Source: Falsochrobactrum ovis (GTDB lineage: Bacteria > Pseudomonadota > Alphaproteobacteria > Rhizobiales > Rhizobiaceae). From it: DNA of 64,000 nt. Below are positions 30,301 to 39,478 of this stretch, piece by piece (positions within the stretch are counted from its first letter, which is position 1; each line of letters begins with the position of its first letter). Where the stretch lies: contig NZ_QLMK01000006.1 of assembly GCF_003259955.1 (NCBI RefSeq), positions 1-64,000 of the forward strand, given 5' to 3'. Made by a program: the position numbers and the translations under genes. Below the pieces are notes generated by a model. That model was not told the origin of the DNA. It saw only the letters and a list, made by a program, of their open reading frames with translations, and ran no database searches.

Positions 30301-30827
30301 GGGTGCAGAGTTGGGCAGATTTTTCAGCTGCAGTTAAACGTGGCGCCAATGCAGGACGGCTTGCTGGTACCGTCACAGCTCGGCAAGAGCGTAAGACCCG
30401 TACCGGCAACAAAATGGGGATTGTGCAGCTCTCTGATGCCAGCGGGCAGTATGAAGCAGTGCTGTTTTCTGAAGGTCTGGCTCAATATCGGGATCTGCTC
30501 GAAAGCGGAAAATCAGTGGTGATTACCGTTGCCGCTGAAAACAGACCCGAAGGTATTGGTTTAAGAATCCAAACAGTCCAATCGCTTGAGGACGAAGCAT
30601 GCCGAATGCAAAAGGCTTTGCGCCTTTATCTGCGCTCAGCAGAAGCGGTAAAATATATCACCCAGCATTTTAATACGCGAGGCGATGGGCAAGTCAGTTT
30701 GATTGTTATTAAAGATGATGGGCAGCGCGAGATCGAGATTGAACTGCCGCATCGTTATCGCGTGAGCCCTCAATTAGCTAGTGCAATCAAGGCAGTGCCC
30801 GGCGTTGTTGAAGTGGAATTGGTCTGA
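27339..30827 (+). CDS. dnaE: DNA polymerase III subunit alpha
   Basis: 1162 residues from the ATG chosen here. The replicative polymerase subunit. Order: PHP domain at the N-terminus (FVHLRVHSAFSLLEGALP, VTDTNNLFGALEFAQKA), then the C-family polymerase core with GPGRGSGAGSLVAYAL and the metal aspartates in MPDFDIDFCQDRREEVI, fingers with FNKSHAAAYAIVSYQTAYIK, then a tandem HhH and an OB fold (LAGTVTARQERKTRTGNKMG) and the C-terminal tau-binding part. The start is uncertain: ATG 27339 and ATG 27351 are both possible; a TTG at 27297 is less likely. Monocistronic, with the roughly 180-base upstream gap free of genes. Confidence 0.94.
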   Translation: MCEGMNSAAGENRLSPGFVHLRVHSAFSLLEGALPIGKIINQALADDAPAIAVTDTNNLFGALEFAQKASKEGLQPIIGCQLDIAFNDHNDNSRSNNRRLVLDLAPVVLLASTEQGYTNLVRLVSRAFLENPAGDPVHINASWLKDLSGDLIALSGGPLGPIGRAFSADRPDRAEARLNFLKQIFADRLYVELQRHRGYDRGLEAKTVELAYAMDIPLVATNEAFFLKAEDFEAHDALLAIAEGQIISNDDRRRVTPDHYLKSRAEMVELFHDLPEALDNTVEIAERCSWFTQTRKPILPRFTGDSEDPERALHAEAEELARQAREGLKMRLDTVGLAEGYTQEQYTERLEYEIGIITRMKFPGYFLIVADFIKWAKAQGIPVGPGRGSGAGSLVAYALTITDVDPLRFSLLFERFLNPDRVSMPDFDIDFCQDRREEVIRYVQEKYGRDQVAQIITFGTLQARAVLRDVGRVLEMPYGQVDRLCKLVPQNPANPVSLAQAIETEPKIGEEREKEPVVGRLLDMAMKLEGLYRHASTHAAGIVIGDRPLSELVPMYRDPRSDMPVTQFNMKWVEQAGLVKFDFLGLKTLTVLQTAVNLVARKGIQVDLTHLPLDDELTYEMLSRGETVGVFQVESAGMRKALLGMKPDRIEDIIALVALYRPGPMENIPTYNARKNGEEEIASIHPKIDHLIEETQGVIVYQEQVMQIAQVLSGYSLGEADLLRRAMGKKIRAEMDQQRVRFVKGAVEGGVDKAQANMIFDLLAKFADYGFNKSHAAAYAIVSYQTAYIKAHYPVEFLAASMTYDMSNTDKLNDFRREANRLGIDVVPPSVQTSFRTFEVGERKIFYSLAAIKGVGEAAVDHIVEARGEKPFESLEDFCDRIDPRIVNRRVLESLINAGAMDCFGRDRAAMSAGMDRIMGFAQRTQENAASGQADIFGMSGAPKEKLILPQAAPWLPSEKLHREFQAVGFYLSAHPLDEYRTVLDRMRVQSWADFSAAVKRGANAGRLAGTVTARQERKTRTGNKMGIVQLSDASGQYEAVLFSEGLAQYRDLLESGKSVVITVAAENRPEGIGLRIQTVQSLEDEACRMQKALRLYLRSAEAVKYITQHFNTRGDGQVSLIVIKDDGQREIEIELPHRYRVSPQLASAIKAVPGVVEVELV

Positions 30828-30842
30828 GCTGAGCCTAAATAG

Positions 30843-30863
30843 TTCGGCTAGCTACCTAGCCGG
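30843..30863. repeat. Inverted repeat between convergent genes
   Basis: CGGCTAG-CTAC-CTAGCCG lies just after the dnaE stop and before the end of the minus-strand secreted gene. It has no T-run; a weak bidirectional stop is possible. Confidence 0.35.
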
Positions 30864-30864
30864 C

Positions 30865-31278
30865 CTATGAGGACTTAAGCTCGATCGCTTTGAGTTTTCC
30901 ACTTTTAAGGCCACAACGAAGTTTAATCGATTTCCATTTCGTGCTGGCTTTTTTCGGGCGCGCTTCTCCCGAAACCTCTATCACTTTTGATATTTTTCGA
31001 GGGTCGCTCTTGCTGAAAGAAGCCGTCTTATTAATGGTTTTTGCTGCGGATATATCGCCCGCAGTGAAGCCAAGACGGTCAAACTCTTTGCTTTGCTTCA
31101 CAAAATCATAGGCGGACGCAATACATTCTGCCACGGCAGGGGAAGCATTCTGATCTTTTGTCAGAGTCTCGTAATTGGCGTTGAAGTCTGCACTATGTTG
31201 AGGTGCCGGATCAGCATGTGCTAATGTCCCAATACTAAAAGCACAAAATACAGAAAGAAGGGAATATCTTAATTTCAA
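30865..31278 (-). CDS. Secreted protein of unknown function
   Basis: 137 residues. A Sec signal peptide (MKLRYSLLSVFCAFSIGTLAHA) is followed by a mature domain of about 115 residues with two cysteines (AECIAS and LRCGLKSGK), probably disulfide-linked, and a basic C-terminal half ending KWKSIKLRCGLKSGKLKAIEL. The C-terminal Cys-Gly-Leu...Gly-Lys pattern recalls BspC-type small secreted proteins of Brucella, but I am not sure. I chose the TTG at 31278 because GAGGAGTG lies 5 bases upstream of it; the frame is open to a TTG at 31293, which would overlap that site. Confidence 0.7.
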   Translation of the reverse strand: MKLRYSLLSVFCAFSIGTLAHADPAPQHSADFNANYETLTKDQNASPAVAECIASAYDFVKQSKEFDRLGFTAGDISAAKTINKTASFSKSDPRKISKVIEVSGEARPKKASTKWKSIKLRCGLKSGKLKAIELKSS

Positions 31279-31744
31279 TGGATCACTCCTCAAAATAAAT
31301 ATTCATTAGCGGATACTGAACTACTCAATATTGGCGCTCATCTCTTGCGCGGTCTTAGTTTATTGGCAAATTGTGGCAAGACAAGCGTTCTCATGGCAAG
31401 CTTAATCTAGATGCATATTGATTTTATGTGCTCCATTCTCATCAGGTTCAATAATTGTCATGTTATGGTACAACTGCTTTTATGGACTTTGGGCCGGAAA
31501 CATTTTCCTTAATAGCGCGACCATGCTAAAAAGCTGGGAAAGCTGCTTAACGCCTTGACAATCCCTACATCTCATGACTAAAAGCCGCCATCGCTTGAGT
31601 TCGTCTCCGGCGTTTCATTTGACGTGTCCCGTGGATGAAGGTCGCAGCTCGCGCGCTTCGTCCTGTCAGTTCTTGAAATATCAAGGGCAGAGGAGGGCGC
31701 GTTTCCTCTGCGTCATTGACGCCTAACATTTTGAAGGAAATGCG
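31279..31744. other. Intergenic region before rpsD
   Basis: About 465 bases. Left half: upstream region of the minus-strand secreted gene, AT-rich, no clear promoter picked. Right half: a consensus-like promoter (31555-31583) and a leader of about 155 bases before rpsD. A long minus-strand frame across this part and rpsD is a shadow of rpsD. Confidence 0.5.
31555..31583 (+). promoter_or_regulatory. Candidate promoter of rpsD
   Basis: TTGACA at 31555-31560, 17 bases, CTAAAA at 31578-31583. The perfect -35 and the distance fit a strong ribosomal-protein promoter. Confidence 0.55.
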
Positions 31745-32362
31745 ATGAGTAAGCGCGAATCCGCTAAGTATAAAATTGACCGCCGTCTTGGGGAAAACAT
31801 CTGGGGTCGTCCTAAGTCCCCGGTTAACCGTCGTGAATATGGTCCCGGCCAGCACGGTCAGCGCCGTAAGGGTAAGCTTTCTGACTTCGGTATCCAGCTT
31901 CGTGCAAAGCAGAAGCTGAAAGGCTTCTACGGCGATATTTCTGAAAAGCAGTTCCGCAAGACCTACGACGAAGCAGCTCGTCGCAAGGGCGATACTGGTG
32001 AAAACCTGATCGGTCTTCTTGAATCGCGTCTGGATGCAGTCGTGTATCGTGCAAAGTTCGTTCCGACTATTTTTGCCGCACGCCAGTTCATCAACCATGG
32101 TCACGTGAATGTGAATGGCCGTCGCGTCAACATTCAGTCCTACCGCCTCAAGGTCGGTGATGTTGTTGAAGTCCGCGAAAAGTCAAAGCAGCTTGCTATC
32201 GTTCTTGAAGCTGTTCAGCTCGCTGAGCGTGATGTTCCTGATTATATCGAAGTCGATCACAATAAGATGGTCGCTACCTATAATCGCGTTCCACTTCTTT
32301 CTGACGTGCCCTATGCAGTACAGATGGAACCGAACCTCGTAGTCGAATACTACTCACGTTAA
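31745..32362 (+). CDS. rpsD: 30S ribosomal protein S4
   Basis: 205 residues, the normal length. A primary 16S rRNA binder that starts assembly of the small-subunit body. The C-terminal S4 RNA-binding fold is clear: [20 protein letters not shown], then [17 protein letters not shown] and the basic [13 protein letters not shown]. The N-terminus lacks a zinc-binding cysteine set. As usual in alphaproteobacteria it stands outside the large ribosomal operons, with its own promoter and a strong terminator. Confidence 0.97.
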   Translation: MSKRESAKYKIDRRLGENIWGRPKSPVNRREYGPGQHGQRRKGKLSDFGIQLRAKQKLKGFYGDISEKQFRKTYDEAARRKGDTGENLIGLLESRLDAVVYRAKFVPTIFAARQFINHGHVNVNGRRVNIQSYRLKVGDVVEVREKSKQLAIVLEAVQLAERDVPDYIEVDHNKMVATYNRVPLLSDVPYAVQMEPNLVVEYYSR

Positions 32363-32404
32363 GCTTGAGCATTTAGCTCGATTAACACAAATAAATATAG
32401 AATT

Positions 32405-32436
32405 AGCCGCCCATGGTTTCCTCATGGGCGGCTTTT
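32405..32436 (+). terminator. Intrinsic terminator after rpsD
   Basis: AGCCGCCCATG, loop GTTTCCT, CATGGGCGGCT, then TTTT. The stem is long and perfect. Confidence 0.88.
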
Positions 32437-32478
32437 CTGTATGAAGACCCCAGTTTGCATCAATTCGCAGGAAGCAAC

Positions 32479-33348
32479 ATGGACGCTTTCGATCCATTAA
32501 TCGCGGAAGAAAAGAGCAGTGACGGCTGCCACCCATTATTTCGTGATGTCCCAACATCCGTTGAATTCAATAAATTACGCAAGCGGCTTTTGCGTTTGAC
32601 CCGTCAAGCGATTGAAGATTTCTCCATGGTCAAATCGGGTGAGCGCTGGATGATCTGCCTTTCAGGGGGGAAAGACTCCTACGCTCTTCTTGCCGTGCTA
32701 CTTGATTTAAAATGGCGCGGTTTGCTGCCTGTCGAGCTGCTTGCCTGTAATCTTGATCAGGGACAGCCAAATTTTCCCAAACATATTCTTCCCGATTTTC
32801 TCAATAAATATGGGATTGCCCATCGGATAGAATATCAGGACACTTATTCAATCGTGACTGAGAAAGTTCCTCAGTCTCAGACCTATTGTTCGCTATGCTC
32901 TCGTCTGCGTCGTGGAAATCTTTATCGAATTGCCCGCGAAGAGGGCTGTTCGGCTATTGTGCTAGGTCATCACCGTGAAGATATTCTTGAAACCTTTTTT
33001 ATGAACCTGTTTCATGGCGGGCGGCTCGCTTCAATGCCGCCCAAATTGCTGAATGATGAAGGCGATCTGATGCTTTTTCGTCCGCTTGCCTATGTTGCCG
33101 AGGAGGATCTTCAGAAATTCTCCAATGCTATGCAATTTCCGATCATCCCCTGTGATCTCTGCGGCAGTCAGGATGGACTTCAGCGCAACGCAATGAAAGC
33201 AATGCTGGCCGATATTGAAAAGCGGATGCCAGGCCGAAAAGATACGATGATTCGTGCTATGACCAATGTGCGACCAAGTCATCTGCTTGATCGCAAACTG
33301 TTTGACTTTGCTGGATTGCAAACCAGCCTTGATGGTAATGGAGAGTAA
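32479..33348 (+). CDS. ttcA: tRNA 2-thiocytidine(32) synthetase TtcA
   Basis: 289 residues. It thiolates cytidine 32 in the anticodon loop of some tRNAs, using ATP and a [4Fe-4S] cluster. The PP-loop is [15 protein letters not shown]; the cluster cysteines lie in [11 protein letters not shown], and a further CxxC pair in [13 protein letters not shown]. Start ATG 32479 follows GCAGGAAGC. The open frame reaches back into the rpsD terminator, which is not credible as coding. The inositol-monophosphatase-family gene follows after two bases. Confidence 0.92.
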   Translation: MDAFDPLIAEEKSSDGCHPLFRDVPTSVEFNKLRKRLLRLTRQAIEDFSMVKSGERWMICLSGGKDSYALLAVLLDLKWRGLLPVELLACNLDQGQPNFPKHILPDFLNKYGIAHRIEYQDTYSIVTEKVPQSQTYCSLCSRLRRGNLYRIAREEGCSAIVLGHHREDILETFFMNLFHGGRLASMPPKLLNDEGDLMLFRPLAYVAEEDLQKFSNAMQFPIIPCDLCGSQDGLQRNAMKAMLADIEKRMPGRKDTMIRAMTNVRPSHLLDRKLFDFAGLQTSLDGNGE

Positions 33349-33350
33349 GA

Positions 33351-34178
33351 TTGCGTTTCGATGAAAAGCAGATTGATTGGCTGGCGGAATTACTGTCAAA
33401 CGCGGCTGAAAAAGAAATCATGCCGCGTTTTCGAAAGCTTGGTCAGGGAGATATTCGCCTCAAGACCTCAGCCGCTGATCTGGTAACCGAAGCCGACGTT
33501 AATGCAGAGCTTTTTATCACAGCCGAACTCAAGTCACGTTTTCCTGACGCAGTGATTGTTGGCGAGGAAGCCTGTTCGGATAATCCGGATTTGCTCAAAG
33601 GCTTAGGTGAAGCCGATTTGGCTTTCACGATTGACCCTGTGGACGGCACATTCAATTTTGCTTCGGGCGTTCCGTTGTTTGGTGTCATGCTGGCGGTTGT
33701 GGTTAAAGGAGAAACCGTAGCTGGCATTATTTATGATCCAATGGGCAAAGACTGGCTGCTGGCGTCCAAAGGTAGCGGCGCTCATATTCGCCAGATCAAT
33801 GGCGATATGAGTGCGGTTAAGGTTGCCCCAGCTGCTGCAATTGATCAGATGACGGGTTCGATTTCTTGGCAATATACGGCGGAACCATTGCGCTCTCGTC
33901 TTGCTCGTAATCATTCCAAATTCCTGTCGCAAATTGGCTACCGCTGTGCCGCCCATGAATACCGGATTATAGCGACCGGTGGAGCGCATTTTGCGGTCTA
34001 TAATAAGCTGATGCCTTGGGATCATCTGCCAGGAGCGTTAATCCATCAGGAAGCCGGCGGATATTTGGCACGTTGGGACGGCAGCGCCTATCTTCCCTCG
34101 CATGTCGATGGAGGCCTATTGGTTGCGCCTGATAAAGAAAGCTGGCTTGAGATCCAAACTGCACTCTGGCAAGAATAA
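33351..34178 (+). CDS. Inositol monophosphatase family protein
   Basis: 275 residues. A metal-dependent phosphatase of the IMPase/FBPase fold. Metal ligands are visible as VGEEA (glutamate), IDPVDGTFNF (Asp-x-x-Asp-Gly-Thr) and a C-terminal PWDHLPGALIHQEAGG (aspartate). The substrate could be inositol phosphate, histidinol phosphate or PAP-like; sequence alone does not decide. The start is TTG 33351: GGAGAG precedes it at proper distance and the nearby ATG at 33361 is out of frame. It is coupled to ttcA. A terminator shared with the convergent exporter gene follows. Confidence 0.85.
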   Translation: MRFDEKQIDWLAELLSNAAEKEIMPRFRKLGQGDIRLKTSAADLVTEADVNAELFITAELKSRFPDAVIVGEEACSDNPDLLKGLGEADLAFTIDPVDGTFNFASGVPLFGVMLAVVVKGETVAGIIYDPMGKDWLLASKGSGAHIRQINGDMSAVKVAPAAAIDQMTGSISWQYTAEPLRSRLARNHSKFLSQIGYRCAAHEYRIIATGGAHFAVYNKLMPWDHLPGALIHQEAGGYLARWDGSAYLPSHVDGGLLVAPDKESWLEIQTALWQE

Positions 34179-34180
34179 TG

Positions 34181-34208
34181 AAAAGGCCCGCTTCACGCGG
34201 GCCTTTTC
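34181..34208. terminator. Bidirectional terminator
   Basis: AAAAGGCCCGC-TTCA-CGCGGGCCTTTT is symmetric and serves the plus-strand phosphatase gene and the convergent minus-strand exporter gene. Confidence 0.88.
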
Positions 34209-34221
34209 ATGCGGGTCTTAT

Positions 34222-35475
34222 TCATTCAGCTTGGTTTGGCGCATTAAACAACCTGCCTCGCTCCGCTATTATAACGCAAGCGAGAGATACAAAGCCTAGC
34301 ACACAATAACCGATAGCGACTGGGGTGGTTGTCCCATCAAAAGCTTGGCCAATGATGGCACCAAGTGCAGCTCCGATAACCGTTTGCGTGAAGCCGAGCA
34401 CTGAGGAAGCCGTGCCAGCAACCCTGCCCAATGGTTCCATGGCAAGGGCGTTGAAATTTGCCGTTGCAAGGCCAAAGGAAAACATGATGGTCATATAAAG
34501 TGCCATCAATAATCCGAATGGTAGGTGACCATCTTGCAAGATAGAAAGTACCATCCAGATTAGACTTACCGTTGTAAATACAAGCAGCATTGTCTGCGAA
34601 ATGCGACGCATTCCAAAGCGACCGACCAGCCGCGAATTTAGGAATGATGCCAATGATAAGGTGATCGCCACTCCAGCAAATGCGAGTGGGAACAGCGGCC
34701 CTAATTCGTAAATACCTACGAATATTTGTTGCGCTGAATTGATATAGCCAAACAATGCGCCCAGTATGAAAGATGTGGCGAGCATGTAAAAGAGAGCGGT
34801 TCTGTTGGTAAGAACGATTTTAAAACCGCTCGCAACACTTCTCACCGTGAGGGGTCGCCTCTGTTCCACTGACAAAGTTTCTGGAAGCCGGATAAAAGCC
34901 CAGACAAATACCACGGCTGCGAAAACCGCCATTCCTAAAAAGATCAGGTGCCAATCGCCAAAAAACATGATGATCTGACCCGCACCGGGAGCAATGATGG
35001 GAAGTATCATAAATACAACCATCACCAGCGACATCACTTCAGCCATTTGACGCCCGGCAAACCGGTCACGGACAATCGAGACCGCAATAACGCGCGTGGC
35101 GGCTGCACCTAAGCCTTGCAAAGCGCGTAACACAATCAGAGCCGCAAAACTCGTTACAAATGCAGCACAGATTGCAGTAACAATGAATATCGCAAACCCG
35201 CAGAAAAGCGGGATTCTTCTACCAAACCGATCACTCAAAGGGCCGTAAAATAATTGCGAAACACCAAATCCAAAAAGATAGGCAGTTATTATAAACTGGA
35301 CATGATTTTCGGATTGAACCCCAAGACTAGCACCGATTTGCGGTAGGCCGGGCAACATAATATCCACGGCGAGAGCGTTGATCGCCATTATTGCGGCAAT
35401 CAGCCCGATAAATTCGGTACGTCTGCGCGTGGATTTCTTTTGATCCATTAAGCCAGACTGAATATCAAGCGGCAT
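34222..35475 (-). CDS. Bcr/CflA family multidrug MFS exporter
   Basis: 417 residues with 12 predicted membrane helices. The Bcr/CflA marks are the N-terminal ALAVDIMLPGLPQIG and the loop GPLSDRFGRRIPLF (MFS signature A), with RALQGLGAAATRVIAVSIVRD (the 14-TMS-like motif region of this subfamily). It would export bicyclomycin, chloramphenicol or similar compounds by proton antiport; the real substrate cannot be read. Start ATG 35475 has AGGGAAC upstream; the internal Met at residue 10 lacks a ribosome site. No adjacent regulator. Confidence 0.88.
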   Translation of the reverse strand: MPLDIQSGLMDQKKSTRRRTEFIGLIAAIMAINALAVDIMLPGLPQIGASLGVQSENHVQFIITAYLFGFGVSQLFYGPLSDRFGRRIPLFCGFAIFIVTAICAAFVTSFAALIVLRALQGLGAAATRVIAVSIVRDRFAGRQMAEVMSLVMVVFMILPIIAPGAGQIIMFFGDWHLIFLGMAVFAAVVFVWAFIRLPETLSVEQRRPLTVRSVASGFKIVLTNRTALFYMLATSFILGALFGYINSAQQIFVGIYELGPLFPLAFAGVAITLSLASFLNSRLVGRFGMRRISQTMLLVFTTVSLIWMVLSILQDGHLPFGLLMALYMTIMFSFGLATANFNALAMEPLGRVAGTASSVLGFTQTVIGAALGAIIGQAFDGTTTPVAIGYCVLGFVSLACVIIAERGRLFNAPNQAE

Positions 35476-35574
35476 AAACTAAGTTCCCTGGAAACGAATA
35501 TATTGGTTGCACGCATAAAGAGGTTTAGGCGGCAGAGAGCCGCTCGCAATAAGCTGAAATTGCGACAGAATCTA

Positions 35575-35604
35575 AAAGGCGCCGCTGAACGGCGCCCTTT
35601 AAAC
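35575..35604 (-). terminator. Terminator after the glutaredoxin gene
   Basis: Minus strand: GGGCGCCG-TTCA-(C)GGCGCC stem followed by TTTT. It lies 35 bases after the Grx4 stop codon. Confidence 0.75.
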
Positions 35605-35638
35605 ACGATACGGAAAAACCGTAAAAGGGCAGTGCAGA

Positions 35639-35971
35639 TCAGGCAGCCTTAGTTGCGATACCTTTATCGCTCAAAAGGGTTTGCAATTCGTTGGACTGAA
35701 ACATTTCACGGACAATATCACAGCCGCCAATGAACTCGCCTTTTATATAAAGCTGCGGGATGGTCGGCCAGTTAGAGTAGTCCTTGATACCCTGACGCAT
35801 TTCGTCTGAAGTGAGGACGTTAATGCCCTTATACTCAACGCCGAGATAGTCAAGAATCTGAACGACCTGTCCAGAGAACCCACATTGAGGAAAACCAGGT
35901 GTGCCTTTCATGAAAAGCACAACATCATTGGTCTTCACTTCATTATCGATAAAGTCGTTAATCCCGGTCAT
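35639..35971 (-). CDS. grxD: Monothiol glutaredoxin (Grx4 type)
   Basis: 110 residues with the CGFS active site ([14 protein letters not shown]) and glutathione-binding residues further on ([20 protein letters not shown]). CGFS glutaredoxins carry a [2Fe-2S] cluster and deliver iron-sulfur clusters, often as a complex with BolA. The bolA gene lies just upstream on the same strand (gap about 190 bases), which supports that partnership. Full length, single domain. Confidence 0.95.
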   Translation of the reverse strand: MTGINDFIDNEVKTNDVVLFMKGTPGFPQCGFSGQVVQILDYLGVEYKGINVLTSDEMRQGIKDYSNWPTIPQLYIKGEFIGGCDIVREMFQSNELQTLLSDKGIATKAA

Positions 35972-36133
35972 TCAAATTTCCTTTCAGCACGCCGGGTCAA
36001 AAACCGGCTGGTGTAGGGAGGGGGTGGTCCCTTTATATAGCGATTTATTTGTTGGTTATCACCCTATAATGGGGATGCAAGTCAAATTCTCGCGACTTTT
36101 GTGTCGAAGCGGAAATATGATCATTGCGGAACG

Positions 36134-36160
36134 AAAAGCGCCGCCAGATCTGGCGGCGAT
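36134..36160 (-). terminator. Terminator after bolA
   Basis: Minus strand: CGCCGCCAGA/TCTGGCGGCG, a near-perfect palindrome followed by CTTTTCG, starting 4 bases after the bolA stop. It would partly separate bolA from grxD transcription. Confidence 0.75.
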
Positions 36161-36163
36161 TTC

Positions 36164-36397
36164 TTAATCTGGCACGCTGGTTTGTAGGGCGAGGGCATGC
36201 AATGCGCCCCCCATATTTCCTTTCAGCGCGTCATATACCATCTGGTGCTGCTGAACACGGGACTTGCCGCGAAAACTTTCGGCTACCACTTCTGCTGCAT
36301 AATGGTCGCCGTCACCGGCAAGGTCACGGATCGTCACCTTTGCGTCGGGTATACCTTCGCGTATCAGTTTTTCGATCTCGTGAGCATCCATAGCCAT
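36164..36397 (-). CDS. bolA: BolA family protein
   Basis: 77 residues. A class II KH-like fold protein that binds [2Fe-2S] clusters with CGFS glutaredoxins. Family segments: AGDGDHYAAEVVAESFRGKS and RVQQHQMVYDALKGNMGG. I chose ATG 36397 because GGGAGAG lies 6 bases upstream; the open frame goes 6 codons further. The neighbouring grxD gene strengthens the functional assignment. Confidence 0.92.
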   Translation of the reverse strand: MAMDAHEIEKLIREGIPDAKVTIRDLAGDGDHYAAEVVAESFRGKSRVQQHQMVYDALKGNMGGALHALALQTSVPD

Positions 36398-36502
36398 GCA
36401 AAACTCTCCCGCCACTTCCGGCTGTTAGTTATTCTCAGACGAATCGTATCGTACCATTCGGATACGTCAATGCTCACAATCTATCGTCTAATATGCCGAC
36501 AA

Positions 36503-36540
36503 GCAAACCGCCCGATATGCAAAGCAAATCGAGCGGTTCA
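36503..36540 (-). terminator. Hairpin after purL
   Basis: Minus strand: ACCGCTCGAT pairs with ATCGGGCGGT across TTGCTTTGCAT, then TTTGC. The T-run is short; it probably still ends purL transcription. Confidence 0.6.
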
Positions 36541-36571
36541 AGGGTGTGATTAGTGCGGCTTTGATTGTCAG

Positions 36572-38773
36572 CTATTGCATGAAAGTTGGGAACCAACCTT
36601 CATAGGCTTTCGTCAGATCAGCTACGGCGACATCGCAATATTGATCAAGTTTAAGACGGTCACCGCCAACAGTACCCAATATGCGGAATGGTACGCCAGC
36701 ACCCTCAGCATTCAAAGCAATCAGCTTGGCAAATTCAGGTGTCGCGGCGATGACATAACGGGCTTGATCTTCACCGAACAATAATGCATGCGGCGATCCG
36801 TCGCCGATTTCAACCGATGCACCTTTGCCAGATTTAATTGCCATTTCCGCAAGAGCAATAGCAAGACCACCATCTGAAAGATCATGACAGGCAGTGACTT
36901 GTCCATTGCGAATGGCAGAGCGTACAAAATCACCGTTCCGCTTTTCCTGAAGCAGGTCAACCGTCGGAGCAGGGCCGTCAGCGCGATCAAAGAGATCGCG
37001 CAGATAAACGGACTGGCCCAAATGCGTGCCATCTCCACCTAGGAGCACCAGAGTGTCGCCATCCTGCATGCCACCAATAGTAGCCATGACCGACCAATCG
37101 GGAATGAGTCCGACGCCAGCAATGGTCGGTGTTGGTAAGATCGCCTGACCATTCGTTTCATTATAGAGTGAAACATTACCCGATACGATTGGGAAATCCA
37201 GAGCGCGGCAAGCCTCGCCAATGCCTTCAATGGACTTAACCAATTGCCCCATGATCTCGGGGCGTTCGGGATTGCCGAAATTCAGATTATCCGTCGCTGC
37301 CAATGGCTCAGCGCCAGTCGCTGTAATATTACGCCAGCATTCCGCCACGGCCTGCTTGCCGCCCTCAAACGGATCAGCTTCGCAATAGCGCGGTGTTACG
37401 TCAGACGAGAAGGCCAATGCCTTGGTTTCATGCCCTTCGACACGAATGACTCCCGCATCACCACCGGGAAGCTGCAAGGAATTGCCCTGAATAATCGTGT
37501 CATATTGCTCATAAACCCAGCGGCGCGAGCAAAGATTGGCAGACCCGATCAGTTTAAGAAGAGCAGCGGAGTAGTCTTCAACTTCTGGCACATTGGATGC
37601 TGGAAGCGGACCATGCTTGCCCGGCTCCAACCATGGACGATCATATTCCGGAGCTTCATCGCCAAGTTCTTTAATCGGAAGATTAGCAACTTCCTCACCT
37701 TGATGCAGAACACGAAAACGCAGATCATCAGTCGTCTTGCCGACAATAGCAAAATCCAGACCCCACTTGCGGAAAATAGCTTCAGCTTCCGCTTCTTTTT
37801 CCGGTTTAAGAACCATCAGCATTCGCTCTTGGCTCTCCGACAGCATCATTTCATACGCCGTCATATTTTCTTCGCGAACGGGAACATTATCGAGCGTAAG
37901 CTCAATGCCCAGATCACCCTTAGCGCCCATTTCTACCGCAGAGCAGGTTAGTCCCGCAGCGCCCATGTCCTGAATTGCGATAACCGCACCAGACGCCATC
38001 AGTTCAAGACAAGCTTCAAGCAGGCATTTTTCAGTGAACGGATCGCCGACTTGAACTGTAGGGCGCTTTTCGTCGATGGTCTCGTCAAATTCCGCCGAAG
38101 CCATAGTCGCGCCGCCAACACCGTCGCGACCGGTTTTAGCCCCCAGATAAACAACGGGGAGACCTACGCCTTCGGCCTTTGAATAGAAAATACTGTCAGT
38201 CTTGGCCAGGCCAGCAGCAAAAGCGTTGACCAGAATATTGCCATTATAACGCTTGTCGAATTCGACTTCACCACCAACGGTAGGAACACCAAAAGCATTG
38301 CCATAACCGCCGACACCCGAGACAACGCCAGAAACAAGGTGGCGGGTTTTCGGATGATCAGGTTCGCCAAAGCGCAGCGCATTCATAGCGGCAACTGGCC
38401 GCGCACCCATGGTAAACACGTCGCGAAGAATACCGCCTACGCCCGTGGCAGCACCCTGATAGGGCTCAATATAGGACGGGTGGTTGTGGCTTTCCATTTT
38501 AAAGACCACGCAATCACCATCGCCAATGTCAACAACGCCAGCATTTTCGCCAGGACCCTGAATAACGCGGGGGCCTGTTGTCGGCAAAGTCCGCAACCAT
38601 TTTTTAGATGATTTGTAGGAGCAGTGCTCGTTCCACATGGCTGAAAATATACCCAGCTCTGTAAAACTTGGCTCGCGTCCAATAAGATCGAGAATACGTT
38701 GATATTCGTCTGGCTTCAGGCCGTGCGCTTCGATCAGTTCTGGTGTGATGTCGCGCTGATTGGAATTAGTCAT
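36572..38773 (-). CDS. purL: Phosphoribosylformylglycinamidine synthase subunit PurL
   Basis: 733 residues. The small-type synthetase subunit of the fourth step of purine synthesis; it makes FGAM from FGAR, ATP and ammonia delivered by PurQ with help from PurS. Landmarks: [35 protein letters not shown] (catalytic His), [18 protein letters not shown]. No fused glutaminase domain, consistent with purS and purQ being separate nearby. The start is chosen at [13 protein letters not shown] as in relatives; an ATG at 38806, with AGAAGG 6 bases upstream, is a real alternative. Confidence 0.95.
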   Translation of the reverse strand: MTNSNQRDITPELIEAHGLKPDEYQRILDLIGREPSFTELGIFSAMWNEHCSYKSSKKWLRTLPTTGPRVIQGPGENAGVVDIGDGDCVVFKMESHNHPSYIEPYQGAATGVGGILRDVFTMGARPVAAMNALRFGEPDHPKTRHLVSGVVSGVGGYGNAFGVPTVGGEVEFDKRYNGNILVNAFAAGLAKTDSIFYSKAEGVGLPVVYLGAKTGRDGVGGATMASAEFDETIDEKRPTVQVGDPFTEKCLLEACLELMASGAVIAIQDMGAAGLTCSAVEMGAKGDLGIELTLDNVPVREENMTAYEMMLSESQERMLMVLKPEKEAEAEAIFRKWGLDFAIVGKTTDDLRFRVLHQGEEVANLPIKELGDEAPEYDRPWLEPGKHGPLPASNVPEVEDYSAALLKLIGSANLCSRRWVYEQYDTIIQGNSLQLPGGDAGVIRVEGHETKALAFSSDVTPRYCEADPFEGGKQAVAECWRNITATGAEPLAATDNLNFGNPERPEIMGQLVKSIEGIGEACRALDFPIVSGNVSLYNETNGQAILPTPTIAGVGLIPDWSVMATIGGMQDGDTLVLLGGDGTHLGQSVYLRDLFDRADGPAPTVDLLQEKRNGDFVRSAIRNGQVTACHDLSDGGLAIALAEMAIKSGKGASVEIGDGSPHALLFGEDQARYVIAATPEFAKLIALNAEGAGVPFRILGTVGGDRLKLDQYCDVAVADLTKAYEGWFPTFMQ

Positions 38774-38970
38774 GAGGATGAGGGACCCCGTCGCAGGATG
38801 CGGCATCCAAAACCTTCTGCCGAAGGGCGGACACCTAAGGTTTCAAGGGGTCTCTTTAGCTCAACTCTGCTGGAAGCGCGACAGGAAAATGCTATTTTGA
38901 TACTCAACTATCATGAATTTGAAGTTTTTTCCCGCATTTTGGCTAAAATCAGAGCTCCAATAGTCAAACT

Positions 38971-39369
38971 TCAGCATCCCGATTGTCCTGAAGCCCATCG
39001 ATTGACGTCATCTGCGATGCGGATTCCCTGATCCTGCTGCATCAATGGGCCGAAGGCTTCAACGCGAGCTGGATTGCCCTGTGCCTGTACGACCAGTAAC
39101 GGACGTCCGGCAAGCTGACGCGAAGGCACGAGGAGAATTCGGGGGCGGCCGGTAAAGGAGTTGAGTTCTGGCGCCAAAGTATAGCCACGGAAATCTTTGT
39201 CCTTTGACTTAAACCAGCATTTATTCGCACCGAGCGCGATGCGTTCCATCGTCGGCAACGCGCCTTTTGTGGAATCAATGGCAATGGGTCCGGGCGCTGA
39301 TCGACTGTTGCAAGCTGCAAGAAATATGAGGCAGGAAATTGCAAAGAATTGGCGGTATTTGAACGACAA
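38971..39369 (-). CDS. Small lipoprotein of unknown function
   Basis: 132 residues. A lipoprotein signal (MSFKYRQFFAISCLIFLAAC) is followed by a domain with IALGANKCWFKSKDKDFRGY, a basic NSFTGRPRILLVPSR, RPLLVVQAQG and a C-terminal cysteine (SGQSGC) that may pair with the first. I recognise it only as a conserved type of rhizobial outer-membrane lipoprotein. I chose a TTG start at 39369 because GGAG lies 8 bases upstream and it gives a compact signal peptide; a GTG at 39387 and a TTG at 39402 are open too. Confidence 0.7.
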   Translation of the reverse strand: MSFKYRQFFAISCLIFLAACNSRSAPGPIAIDSTKGALPTMERIALGANKCWFKSKDKDFRGYTLAPELNSFTGRPRILLVPSRQLAGRPLLVVQAQGNPARVEAFGPLMQQDQGIRIADDVNRWASGQSGC

Positions 39370-39478
39370 GGAGGAAACTCCATTCACGCGGATTGCAGGC
39401 AAAATTGCTGATAATTTCGGATAGAAACAGAATTCTCGCTATGCTGGAAAATTCGGTTTAATCGTGGCAGCCGCGATT

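Noticed and set aside
31565-32104. Minus-strand frame opposite rpsD and its leader
   Set aside because: Most of it is antisense to S4; no family pattern.
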